DNA of 64,000 nucleotides from Nocardia aurea (lineage in GTDB: Bacteria; Actinomycetota; Actinomycetes; Mycobacteriales; Mycobacteriaceae). This document shows positions 16,359 through 25,410 of the stretch, piece by piece. The position numbers and the translations under genes were made by a program. Location of the stretch: contig NZ_QCYJ01000018.1 in NCBI RefSeq assembly GCF_003123685.1, forward strand, positions 1 through 64,000. The letters run 5' to 3'. The notes under the pieces are model-generated. The model did no database searches and had not been told where the DNA came from. It saw nothing but the letters and a program-made list of their open reading frames with translations. How positions within the stretch are numbered: the first letter of the stretch is position 1; each line of letters begins with the position of its first letter.

Positions 16359-17606
16359 TCAGCCACCGTTCAGCCAACGCTGTTTCAATGCCCAGTGATT
16401 GTCCCACCACTGCCGCGTGACCTCGGGATCGGCTCCGGCGGCGGGCGGCGGGGACTCCCCGGGGAACAGGCCGTTTCCGTCGGGTTCGCCGACCTTCGAC
16501 GGCGCGGGCGGCGCTTCGGGCGCCTGCTCCTCGGCGGGGGCCTGCGCCTCCTGCGGCGCCGATTCGGCCGGTTCCGGCTTGACGGTGGTGGTGGGTCGGG
16601 GCGGCGCGGTCGGGCGCGGATTGATCGGCACCGGCGGCACCGCGGGCGGTGGCATCGGGGCGGGTATCTGTTCCCTCTCCGCCGCCGCGGGGGTTTCCGG
16701 CGGCGCGACGGGTTCGATGGTGGGCGCCGCCGACACCGACGCCGCTGCCGACACCGAGGTCGACGGCACGGTGCCGGCGGGCGCGCTCGATTCGGCGACG
16801 ACCTGCGCCGCCGGATGGTCGTCACCGATCTGGGCGACCGCGAATCCGGTGGCGCCGAGCACCGCGACTATCGCCGCCGCGATCAGGACGGGTCGGCGTA
16901 GCCCGGCGGCACTCGCGCCCGAGGCGCCCGGATCGGATTCCTCGATCTGTCCCGACGCGACCAGCGCCGCGCCGCGCGCCGCCATCGTCGCGGCCGCCGG
17001 CGCTTGGAGGACGGGCACTCCGAACCCTTTGTCGAAGGCGGCGGCGACCGCGGGGATCCCGGCGGCGGCGCCGCACAGCAGCACCGCCTCGGGCCGGGTC
17101 GACGGCGAATCACACTGACTGCGAATACGAATGACGGCGGCGTCGGCGGACTCGGCGCCCACGATGCCCGGCTGCCAGGTGTCCGAGGCCAGCACCTGCG
17201 CGCGGGCCGCGTCGACCACCACGAAGGAGGTGCGCCGATCCACGGTTTCCACGATCAGGACGGGGCCGTATTTCTCCTGCCCCGGCACCTCGCGCACCGC
17301 GGCGAGCAATGCCGAGCGCACCGAGACCAGCGACGCCGAACTCCAGCCGCCGGTCGACAGATTCGTCACCAGCGCGCGGCGTTCCTCGGCGGTGCGATAG
17401 ACGACGGCGACGTTCTCGATCCGGATATCGGGCGCGACGGCGGCGACGATCCGGTCGAGTACCCCGGGAACCGCGTCGACACCGTCGGCGACCTGTTCCT
17501 CGATCGTGCGCAGAACCTTCTCCGGCGCACCGTCCTCCGGCGTACACGACACGAGTACCCCGCGAACCACTGTCTGTTCCGCGGATAGACCGACAGTTGC
17601 CCTCAT
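16359..17606 (-). CDS. Membrane-anchored actin/Hsp70-fold (ASKHA-like, DUF7159 type) protein
   Basis: 415-aa protein in three parts. Residues 1-230 resemble a degenerate Hsp70/actin-like fold: it begins MRATVGLSAEQTVVRGVLV and ends with a typical phosphate-2/adenosine-like region, AVLLCGAAAGIPAVAAAFDK followed by GVPV, AAATMAARGAALVA. One membrane segment follows (PVLIAAAIVAVLGATGFAVA, about 258-277). The remaining 130 residues are Pro/Ala/Glu-rich and probably external, ending in a Trp-rich tail (QWWDNHWALKQRWLNGG). The ATG at 17606 has GAGG upstream. Similar modular proteins occur in mycobacteria and Nocardia without known function. ATP binding is an inference. Confidence 0.65.
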   Translation of the reverse strand: MRATVGLSAEQTVVRGVLVSCTPEDGAPEKVLRTIEEQVADGVDAVPGVLDRIVAAVAPDIRIENVAVVYRTAEERRALVTNLSTGGWSSASLVSVRSALLAAVREVPGQEKYGPVLIVETVDRRTSFVVVDAARAQVLASDTWQPGIVGAESADAAVIRIRSQCDSPSTRPEAVLLCGAAAGIPAVAAAFDKGFGVPVLQAPAAATMAARGAALVASGQIEESDPGASGASAAGLRRPVLIAAAIVAVLGATGFAVAQIGDDHPAAQVVAESSAPAGTVPSTSVSAAASVSAAPTIEPVAPPETPAAAEREQIPAPMPPPAVPPVPINPRPTAPPRPTTTVKPEPAESAPQEAQAPAEEQAPEAPPAPSKVGEPDGNGLFPGESPPPAAGADPEVTRQWWDNHWALKQRWLNGG

Positions 17607-18030
17607 GAAATACCTCGATTCGACAAACACTCTCGTAAGGAGTTCGCAGCGGGTACCCGAAACGATGGGCGCGTGGCGCGACGTTCTCGCAACGATCGGT
17701 CCGACCCGGGAGCTTCCATCGACGCCGGGCGATATCGAACACATATCGCCGAACCGATATCCACCCCAGAGCACCGGTTCGACGACACTGCGGATCGGCG
17801 GCCTGCAAGGTTGCAGCATATTGCCGCGAACACGGAATTTCTATCTCTACCTGCGACGAATGCGTTACGCGTGTCGAAATCGGGAACGCACCGGGCACAC
17901 AGCAACGAATGCGTGCCACCGTCCCGGGCGCGGCGCGCGGCGACAGCGCGGACGCGAATCGATCGCCCCGACGCACATGTCGGTCACCGGATGTGACCTC
18001 GGCCACCCGGCGGATTCCGGCCGCGACGGG
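17607..18030. other. Intergenic region upstream of the ASKHA-like gene
   Basis: 424 bases between the sulfatase stop and the start of the ASKHA-like gene. No convincing gene, RNA or hairpin was seen. It is more A/T-rich than its surroundings near 17800-17900 and presumably holds the promoter of the leftward gene. Confidence 0.4.
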
Positions 18031-19551
18031 TCAGCAGCTACTTCCGGTGCACGCCGTGAGTACGCGCAGACGGCGGTCGAGCGCGGCGACGGTGTCGGCG
18101 TGTGCGGCACGGCCGTCCGCGGTTTTGATCAGATTCGTCAACTGGTACGGGTCCGCGGCGAGATCGTAGAGCTCGTATTCGCGCTCCGCGAGCGGGCGTT
18201 CGCGTTCGTACCAGCGCACATAGAGGTAGCGCTCGGTGCGGATACCGACCCAGGACGGCATGTCGAACGCGTAGATCGCCGGGGTGTCGGTGCCGGGGAT
18301 CTGTTCCTGGGCGATGCCGTCGCGCCCTGACGCCCCCGCGCCGCCGTACTCGGCGGTGAAATCGGCGCGCCACCCGGTCGTGTCACCCGCGAGCGGACCC
18401 GCCAGCGAGCGGCCGTCGATCCGCGCCGGAAGCGCGATGCCCGCCCAGCCGAGAACGGTGGGCGCGAGGTCGACGGACAGCGCGAACGCGTCGGTGGTTC
18501 CCCGGCGAATTCCGGGACCGGCGATAGCGAGCGGAACGCGAACGGATTCCTCGTACGGCGCCATCTTCTGGGTGAGCCGGTGTGCGCCGAGGCTGTATCC
18601 GTTGTCGGAGGTGAAGATCAGATAGGTGTTGTCGAGGGTTCCGGTCGCGGCGAGGGTGTCCACGATCGCGGCCACCATCTCGTCCAGCGCTTTCAACGAA
18701 CCGAGCCGATTGGTGTAGTCCACGTCGTTGGTCGCCGCGATGGTCGCGGCGCGCACACCCGCGGTGTCGATCAGCCATTCGGGTTTGTCGGAGACGTCGG
18801 CCTCCTGGTAGTTCGGCGAGCGCGGCGCGGCCGTCGGGACCGTCTCGGCGAGGTGGCGCGGCGCGGGCGGAATCGGGAAGTGCGGGGCCGTCGAGGCGGC
18901 GTACCAGAAGAACGGTTTCGCGGACGCAGCGGCGTCGGTGATGAACCGCACCGATTTGTCCCGGATCACGTCGGTTTGGTAATCCTTCGGCGCGACACCG
19001 TATTTCACGAAGGTGCCGTTCTCGTTGAGGGTGTAGTTGTAACCGGCGTAGAGGAAGTTGTCCACGCCCGCGTTCCAGTCGTCCCAGCCGGGCGGGATGT
19101 GGCCGGGATCGTGTTCGAGGCCGTTGAGGTACTTGCCCGCCATGCCGGTCCGATATCCGGCGTCGTGCAGATGGGTGGCGATGGTGTGGGATTCGTTGCC
19201 GTTGTCACGGAAGGTCTCGAATCCGCCGACCTCGCCCGCGTTGGTGAGCACGCCGGTGTTGTGCCCGTACTCGCCCGTCAGGATCGACGCGCGCGCCGCG
19301 CAGCAGATCGGCATCGGCGCGAACCCGTCGGTGAATTCCATTCCGCGGTCACGGATCAGCGCCGCGGTCCGCGGCATGGCCTGCCAGACCGGCGTGGACG
19401 TCGTGTCCAGATCGTCGGCGAGGATCATGACGATATTAGGACGCCCGTCTTCGGGCGTGTCGGCGGTCGAGGTGCCGGGAAGCCACACCAGCGCGGACAG
19501 CAGCAGGATCGCCGCCGACAGCACGCGACCACGCGAAGGACCATGATTCAT
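18031..19551 (-). CDS. Secreted type I sulfatase with a CxAxR maturation motif
   Basis: 506-aa arylsulfatase-family enzyme. A Sec signal peptide (RVLSAAILLLSALVWLPGTSTA) is followed by the metal-site start PNIVMILADDLD. The modification site reads PICCAARASILTGEYGHN: the first Cys of C-C-A-A-R would become formylglycine, in a C-x-A-x-R variant of the usual C-x-P-x-R. Other sulfatase residues are present: KYLNG, HFPIPP and FTSDNGYSLGAHRL. The ATG at 19551 follows AGGAG with good spacing. No sulfatase-modifying enzyme lies nearby. It likely hydrolyses sulfate esters outside the cell for sulfur supply. Confidence 0.9.
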   Translation of the reverse strand: MNHGPSRGRVLSAAILLLSALVWLPGTSTADTPEDGRPNIVMILADDLDTTSTPVWQAMPRTAALIRDRGMEFTDGFAPMPICCAARASILTGEYGHNTGVLTNAGEVGGFETFRDNGNESHTIATHLHDAGYRTGMAGKYLNGLEHDPGHIPPGWDDWNAGVDNFLYAGYNYTLNENGTFVKYGVAPKDYQTDVIRDKSVRFITDAAASAKPFFWYAASTAPHFPIPPAPRHLAETVPTAAPRSPNYQEADVSDKPEWLIDTAGVRAATIAATNDVDYTNRLGSLKALDEMVAAIVDTLAATGTLDNTYLIFTSDNGYSLGAHRLTQKMAPYEESVRVPLAIAGPGIRRGTTDAFALSVDLAPTVLGWAGIALPARIDGRSLAGPLAGDTTGWRADFTAEYGGAGASGRDGIAQEQIPGTDTPAIYAFDMPSWVGIRTERYLYVRWYERERPLAEREYELYDLAADPYQLTNLIKTADGRAAHADTVAALDRRLRVLTACTGSSC

Positions 19552-19744
19552 CGAATGCTCCTGCCGGACGGGGCGACGGTCCCGCAGAGTATCCATCACG
19601 ACGGCCCTTGGGAACCGGGCGGTCGGCATTCGACACGCGGAGGCCGCGATCGCCCGGTAGTGGCACCGGGCGATCGCGGCACGGTGGGCCGGTTCGTGCT
19701 CGAATATCCGGCGACGTTCCAGCACCGACACCGCCCGATCGCGG

Positions 19745-20404
19745 TCAGGTGTCGGCGCCGCCGGTGTGGCCCGCGAGCAACTGACCGAAAGGGGTGACCG
19801 CCGCGAGCGAATTGCCCGAGGTCCGCCGTCGCGGTGGCGCTTCCGGCAGAAAACCCGAGACCCCGGTCGGCGCGGCGACGACCAACGTCGCGAATTCGGC
19901 CGCCGCCCGACGCACACGTTCGGCAAGGCCCGACGACCCGAAATCCGCTGTCGCCGCGAAGACGCCGGTGGGCGGGACGACGGCGCGCAGGTAGGTGAAC
20001 AGCGGACGCATCGAATAGTCGAGCATCAGCGAATGCCGCGCCGTTCCGGCCGTCGCCGCGATCAGCACCGGCATCGCGTTGAGCGCGTCCGGATCGAGCA
20101 CGTCGACGAACATCTTGAACAGACCGCTGTAGCTCGAGGCGAACACCGGTGTGACGGCGATGATCCCGTCGGCATCGGACACCCGCTGCCGAGCCGCCGC
20201 CACGGCGGGCGTCGGCAGCCCGCCCGTGGTCATGGTGGTGGCGAGATCGGTGGCGAGTTCCCGCAATTCGATGACTTCGATGTCGACGCTCTCTCCCCGT
20301 CCGCCCACCGCCGCGGTGACGGCGGCGGCGAGCTGATCGGCGAGCAGACGCGTCGACGAGGGCTGAGAGAGACCCGCGCTGAGAACGACGATGCTGCGGC
20401 TCAT
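19745..20404 (-). CDS. NAD(P)H-dependent FMN reductase (CE1759/SsuE-like)
   Basis: 219-aa flavodoxin-fold reductase. It begins IVVLSAGLSQPSSTRLLADQ (the phosphate-binding loop), with DADGIIAVTPVFASSYSGLFKMFVDVL as the flavin-contact segment and MPVLIAATAGTARHSLMLDY later. The start codon is 2 bases from the stop of the LLM monooxygenase gene, so they form an operon and the reductase surely feeds FMNH2 to it. The C-terminal tail is basic and probably flexible. Confidence 0.9.
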   Translation of the reverse strand: MSRSIVVLSAGLSQPSSTRLLADQLAAAVTAAVGGRGESVDIEVIELRELATDLATTMTTGGLPTPAVAAARQRVSDADGIIAVTPVFASSYSGLFKMFVDVLDPDALNAMPVLIAATAGTARHSLMLDYSMRPLFTYLRAVVPPTGVFAATADFGSSGLAERVRRAAAEFATLVVAAPTGVSGFLPEAPPRRRTSGNSLAAVTPFGQLLAGHTGGADT

Positions 20405-20406
20405 GA

Positions 20407-21546
20407 TTACTCGCTCTCCGATTCTGCCGAAACCTGTTCGCGGGCCGAGACCACCAGGTGGTGTGGGCTGTCCGGACCGGCGGCCACCAGCGTTTCGTGG
20501 GTCGGCGGGTCGCTGGGCACGTGGGCGGGCCTGCGCGATTCGAATTCCTTGCGCAGGACCGGGACCACCTCGCGGCCGAGGATCTCGATCTGGTCGAGCA
20601 CCACCTCGATCGGCAGTCCGGCGTGATCCATCAGGAACAGCTGGCGCTGGTAGTCGCCGACGTAATCGGCGAAACCGAGGGTGCGTTCGATGACCTGTTC
20701 CGGTGTGCCGACGGTCAGCGGGGTCAGTTCGGTGAATTCCTCCATCGACGGCCCGTGCCCGTAGACCGGCGCGTTGTCGAAGTAGGGGCGGAAGTACTTC
20801 TTCGCCGCCGCCTCGGTCTCGCCCATGAACACCTGACCGCCGAGCCCGACGATCGCCTGATCGGCGGAGCCGTGACCGTAGTGCTCGAAGCGCTGTCGGT
20901 AGAGGCGCACCATCTGCTCGGTGTGCTCCTTGTTCCAGAAGATGTTGTTGTGGAAGAAGCCGTCACCGTAGAAGGCGGCCTGTTCGGCGATCTCCGGCGA
21001 GCGGATCGAACCGTGCCAGACGAACGGGGGTGTGCCGTGCAGCGGCGCAGGTGTCGCGGTGAAACCTTGCAGCGGGCCGCGGTACTTGCCTTCCCAGTCG
21101 ACACGGGATTCGCGCCACAGGCGACGCAGCAGGTGATAGTTCTCGACGGCGAGCGGGACTCCGTCGCGGATGTCCTTGCCGAACCACGGGTAGACCGGTC
21201 CGGTATTGCCGCGGCCGAGCATCAGATCGGTGCGTCCGTCCGACAGGTGCTGCAACATCGCGAAATCCTCGGCGATCTTCACCGGGTCGTTCGTGGTGAT
21301 GAGGGTGGTCGCGGTGGACAGGATCAGCCGTTGCGTGCGCGCGGCCAGATAGCCGAGCATGGTGGTCGGCGAGGACGGTACGAACGGCGGATTGTGGTGT
21401 TCCCCGGTCGCGAAGACGTCGAGGCCGACTTCCTCGGCCTTCTCACCGATCGCGATCATCGCCTTGATCCGCTCGGCCTCGCTCGGCGTCCGGCCCGTGA
21501 CCGGGTCCGTGGTGAGGTCACCGACGGTGAAGATTCCGAATTGCAC
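20407..21546 (-). CDS. LLM-class FMN-dependent monooxygenase paired with an FMN reductase
   Basis: 379-aa luciferase-like monooxygenase. Signatures: FGIFTVGDLT at the start, GLDVFATGEHHNPPFVPSSP, LILSTATTLITTNDPVKIAEDFA, LSDGRTDLMLGRGNTGPVYPW and the C-terminal DYVGDYQRQLFLMDHAGLP. The start is a GTG with a strong AGGAGGG seven bases before it; longer readings run into the promoter. The reductase gene follows directly. Proteins of this set with a CE1759-type reductase are common in Actinobacteria and usually of unknown substrate. The dyad at 21578-21591 is a candidate repressor site. Confidence 0.9.
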   Translation of the reverse strand: MQFGIFTVGDLTTDPVTGRTPSEAERIKAMIAIGEKAEEVGLDVFATGEHHNPPFVPSSPTTMLGYLAARTQRLILSTATTLITTNDPVKIAEDFAMLQHLSDGRTDLMLGRGNTGPVYPWFGKDIRDGVPLAVENYHLLRRLWRESRVDWEGKYRGPLQGFTATPAPLHGTPPFVWHGSIRSPEIAEQAAFYGDGFFHNNIFWNKEHTEQMVRLYRQRFEHYGHGSADQAIVGLGGQVFMGETEAAAKKYFRPYFDNAPVYGHGPSMEEFTELTPLTVGTPEQVIERTLGFADYVGDYQRQLFLMDHAGLPIEVVLDQIEILGREVVPVLRKEFESRRPAHVPSDPPTHETLVAAGPDSPHHLVVSAREQVSAESESE

Positions 21547-21577
21547 GGGGCCCTCCTGGGGTCGAGATCCATACTTT

Positions 21578-21591
21578 GTTGACTTGGCAAC
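21578..21591. promoter_or_regulatory. Dyad GTTG-N6-CAAC upstream of the LLM/FMN reductase operon
   Basis: GTTGACTTGGCAAC, with arms GTTG/CAAC, in an A/T-rich stretch 32-45 bases before the GTG start. It resembles MarR-type operators in size. No MarR gene is adjacent, so this is tentative. Confidence 0.35.
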
Positions 21592-21705
21592 CAAATTAAC
21601 AGCAGGTGCCCGATACGTATTCCCCGAGTCCACGACGCGCGTATGAGCCGTCCGCGGTCCTCGTCACACCCGTCCGGCCGTCGGTGCCGCTCGGGCAGGT
21701 GGGAC

Positions 21706-24700
21706 TCAGATGGTCTGGGCGGCGTCGGCCTCGATCAGCGTCCGCAGGAACGCGGCGGGAACCTCCGGCCAGGTCGGATCCCACCGGCCCGCCAACTGGT
21801 CCTCGTACAGGGCGGCCAGCGTCGCGAGGACATGCGGACCGCCGTCGAGCAGGTAGCGGACCGACCCGAGTTCGGCGCACTGGGCGCTCACGGTGGCGAG
21901 CAACTTCTTCGCGGCGTCCACGCGGCCGTCGGCGGCCAGGCAGGCCACCAGCAGACGACGGGCCTTGAGCAGTTCGCGCGGCCGGTGCAGCGATTCGAGC
22001 CGGTCCACCCATTCCTGGGCCCACGTGCGCGCCAGCGCGGTACTCGACGCGGACTCCTCGGCGAGCAGCAGTCTGATAGCGGTGAATTCCTCGTACAGGA
22101 CGGTGAATTCGTCGATCGGGTCGACGGGCGTGCGGCGATGTGCGTGATCGACGACGGGCAGTCCGCCGAATTCTGGATGCGGGGGCAGGCCGAGGCGCAA
22201 CCGCTCGTTCTCCACCTCGGCGCGCAGTCGAGGCAGCGACATCGCGCGGGCCACCCGCGCGCCCTCGTTCAGCCGCCTGACCGCGGCGGCCCGGTCACCG
22301 AGCAGGGCCTTGATGCGGGCTCCCACCACGTAGCGGGCGAGTTTGAAATCGACGACGCCCGCGTCCGGGCCCAATTTGTAGCCCTCGTCGAGATATCGCT
22401 CCGCCGTGACGATCTCACCGCGCTCGTAGAGCAGTTCGCCCAGCAGGGAACCGGCGAGCCTGGCGCCGTAGGAATGGCTGCCGCCGGACCGCTTGGCGAT
22501 TTTCATGGCCTTGCGGAAATAGTCCTCGGCGCGCACCAGATCCAGTTGCAGGCTCGCGGCCAGCCCGAGGAAACACAGCCCGTGCACGGTGTTGTAGAAA
22601 CCCCTGTTGCGCCGGGTGTAAGGGGCCGCCCACCGGTGCAACCGCAGCGCCTCCTCGAAATCGCAGCGGTAGCCCGCCGCCAGACTCGCCACATTGGCCG
22701 CGACGGCGACCACGTACGGCGACAGTTCGTCGGCGCGGTGGAAACACGGCGCGAGCCGGTCTTCGATGCCGACGAGCACATCGGCGCGAATCGTCACCAC
22801 CGCGTGCAGAACCCCGGCCTCGGCGCGCAGACGCGCGATCGTGTCGTAGTCCGCGTCGAGCTGATCCAGACGCATTTCGGCCTGCCGCAGCGCCTGTTCG
22901 GCGGGTGCGGCGCGATGCAGCAGGATATTGGCCCACGCGAGATTCAACTGGAGTCGCGGACGGGTCTCGACCGCGGTCGCCGGGAGTTTGGCGATCAGGG
23001 CGATCAGACTGGAGAACTGCCCGTACTCGAGCAACGACATGCCGTCCCGCTCGACGATCTCGACCGCGCGCGACTCGTCACCGGCGAGCAGCGAATGGTC
23101 GACCGCCTCGCTGACGTGCCGGTGTTCGGCGAGCCAGCGCGAGGCCACGCGATGCAGTTCGCCGATCCGCTCGGGCCGGTCGCGTTCGAGCCGCTGCCGC
23201 AGGAAATCCTGGAACAGGTGGTGGTACCGGAACCACTGTCCGTCCTCGAGTTTGCGCAGGAACAGGTCCTGCTGCTCGATGCTGTCCAGCATCGCCTGCC
23301 CGTCGGCCACCCCGGTCAGCGCCGCGGCCAGTTCACCGCAGATGCGCTCGGTGAGCGAGGTCGCGACCATGAATTCGAGCGTGCCCGGTTCGAGTGTGTC
23401 CAGCACGTTCTCCACCAGGAACGCGCTGATGGCGTGATGACGACCGGTCAGATGTCTGATCAACTCGCCCGGATCGGCGCTGCCGCGCAGTGACAATGCC
23501 GCGAGTTGCAGCGCCGCGACCCACCCTTCGGTCGATTCGGCGAGATCCTCGACATCACCGAGATCCAGGTCGAGTCCGCCGATGTCGACGAGCAGCGTGT
23601 GCACCTCGTCGACCTCGAAACGCAGTGCGGTGGGCCCGATCTCGACCAGTTCGTCGCGCGAGCGCAGCGAACTCATCGGCAAACCGGTCTGTCGACGGCT
23701 GGTGACCACGACGCGCAGCGCGGGACTGCAACTCTCGAGCAGATACCGCAGCGCCCGCGCGGTCGCCGGATCGCTCACCCGGTCCCAGTCGTCGATGACG
23801 ACGACCAATTGCTCACCACCGCTGTCGATGTCGTTGACCAGTGAGGTCAGCACGTAGCGCTCGGCCTCGTCGCCGTGTTCCTCGAGCAGTACGCCGAGTT
23901 CGCGTGCCAGCGAAGGCCGCACCGCCCGGATGGCTTCGACGAGATGGGACAGGAACCAGACGACGGTGTTGTCGTCGTGGTCCACCGTGAGCCAGGCCAC
24001 CGCGACCCCCTCGGCGGTGAGCGCGGCACACCATTGCGCGGCCAACGTGGTCTTGCCGAATCCGGTGGGGCCGTGGATGATCGCGAGCCTGCGGTCGCCG
24101 CCCCGGCGCAGCAGCTCGATCAGGCGCGGGCGCTCGACGAGCGGGCGGGTCGCCGCGGGCGGACGCAATCGGGTGGCGGGCACGGGCGGTGTCATCGCCG
24201 GGGGGGAATGCGGCCCCGAGGTGCGCCGTCTGCGCTGTGCCGTCGTGGTCAGCGCGAGGCGCCCTCCCGTGGGTTCGACAGTGGGCAGCGGCAGCGGCAT
24301 GTCGTCGGCGGGCAGACCGTGCCGGTCCTGGATCTCGCGCAACAATTCGCCGAATTCCGCGGCGGTGGCCGGTCGTTCGCCCGGCTCGCGGGCCATGGCG
24401 GTCTCGATCGCGGCGGTGACGTCGGCGGGCAGTCCGGCCTCACCGAGATCGGGAATCGGATGCCGGGTGATGCGCAGGAACTGCGCGACCAACTGTTCCC
24501 CGCTGCGCCGCTCGAAGACCGCGTGGCCGGTGCTCGCGCAGAACAGGGTCGAGGCGAGACTGTAGATATCGGCGGTGGCGTCGGGAACATGTCCCTGCAA
24601 TACCTCGGGCGCGGTGAAGGCGGGCGAGCCGGTGATGGTGCCCGCCGTGGTCCGGAATCCGCCCGAGAGCCTGGCGATGCCGAAATCGGCGAGTTGCGGC

Positions 24701-25185
24701 TCACCGTATTCGGTCAGCAGGATATTGCCCGGTTTCACGTCGCGGTGCAGCATGCCGCGACGATGGGCCGTCTCCAGCGCGCCCGCGATCTTGACCCCGA
24801 TCCGCAGGGCGTCCTGCCAGCCGAGCGGGCCGTGCTCCTGGATCCTGGTGTCGAGCGAACCGTGCGAGTGGTACGGCATCACGATGTAGGGCCGACCGGT
24901 CGCGGTCGATCCGACTTCGAAGACGCTCACGATATTCGGGTGGCCGGACAGTTTTCCCATCGCGAGTTGTTCGCGGACGAACCGCTCCAGATTCTCGGAT
25001 TCGAGGTCGGCGGTGAGCACCTTGATCGCCACCGCGCGGCCGAGCGCGGCCTGGAGACATCGGTACACCACGCCGAATCCGCCACGGCCGATCTCGGTGG
25101 CCTCGGCGAATCCGGCCGCGACGAGTTCCGCCGCGAACCCTGACGTCGAGTCGCGTTGCGTGGAGAGTGGATCGATATTCGCCAC
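21706..25185 (-). CDS. pknK: Serine/threonine protein kinase PknK with STAND ATPase and TPR domains
   Basis: About 1,159 aa, close to M. tuberculosis PknK (1,110 aa) in order and sequence. N-terminal kinase: GRGGFGVVYRCLQ, Lys in VAIKVL, HRDVKPGN and DFGIAR. A linker rich in Pro/Thr follows, then a MalT/STAND-type ATPase with Walker A GPTGFGKTTLAAQW and Walker B VVVIDDWDRV, and a long helical TPR-like C terminus. Known role in mycobacteria: growth and stress signalling, phosphorylating regulators. I prefer the GTG at 25185, which has GGGG 5 bases upstream and matches the PknK N terminus; the ATG at 25224 is an alternative. It is divergent from the M3 peptidase gene. Confidence 0.9.
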   Translation of the reverse strand: MANIDPLSTQRDSTSGFAAELVAAGFAEATEIGRGGFGVVYRCLQAALGRAVAIKVLTADLESENLERFVREQLAMGKLSGHPNIVSVFEVGSTATGRPYIVMPYHSHGSLDTRIQEHGPLGWQDALRIGVKIAGALETAHRRGMLHRDVKPGNILLTEYGEPQLADFGIARLSGGFRTTAGTITGSPAFTAPEVLQGHVPDATADIYSLASTLFCASTGHAVFERRSGEQLVAQFLRITRHPIPDLGEAGLPADVTAAIETAMAREPGERPATAAEFGELLREIQDRHGLPADDMPLPLPTVEPTGGRLALTTTAQRRRRTSGPHSPPAMTPPVPATRLRPPAATRPLVERPRLIELLRRGGDRRLAIIHGPTGFGKTTLAAQWCAALTAEGVAVAWLTVDHDDNTVVWFLSHLVEAIRAVRPSLARELGVLLEEHGDEAERYVLTSLVNDIDSGGEQLVVVIDDWDRVSDPATARALRYLLESCSPALRVVVTSRRQTGLPMSSLRSRDELVEIGPTALRFEVDEVHTLLVDIGGLDLDLGDVEDLAESTEGWVAALQLAALSLRGSADPGELIRHLTGRHHAISAFLVENVLDTLEPGTLEFMVATSLTERICGELAAALTGVADGQAMLDSIEQQDLFLRKLEDGQWFRYHHLFQDFLRQRLERDRPERIGELHRVASRWLAEHRHVSEAVDHSLLAGDESRAVEIVERDGMSLLEYGQFSSLIALIAKLPATAVETRPRLQLNLAWANILLHRAAPAEQALRQAEMRLDQLDADYDTIARLRAEAGVLHAVVTIRADVLVGIEDRLAPCFHRADELSPYVVAVAANVASLAAGYRCDFEEALRLHRWAAPYTRRNRGFYNTVHGLCFLGLAASLQLDLVRAEDYFRKAMKIAKRSGGSHSYGARLAGSLLGELLYERGEIVTAERYLDEGYKLGPDAGVVDFKLARYVVGARIKALLGDRAAAVRRLNEGARVARAMSLPRLRAEVENERLRLGLPPHPEFGGLPVVDHAHRRTPVDPIDEFTVLYEEFTAIRLLLAEESASSTALARTWAQEWVDRLESLHRPRELLKARRLLVACLAADGRVDAAKKLLATVSAQCAELGSVRYLLDGGPHVLATLAALYEDQLAGRWDPTWPEVPAAFLRTLIEADAAQTI

Positions 25186-25410
25186 GACGACCCCGATACA
25201 ACAATCGACCTGTTCTTCGAGCATATTCCCGTCACGGCCGTCGCGCGCGGTGCGGCGGCGCGCCGGGTGAGCTCCGTACCAGCGTGTCCCACCTCGAGGT
25301 GCCCGACAACCGTTGCGCGCAGCCGGATCCGATACCGCTACTCGTGAGCGAACCGGCACGGTGGCGACCGTCCGGAATATTTCGGACCGTCGCGGGCATA
25401 TGGTCGGAAT

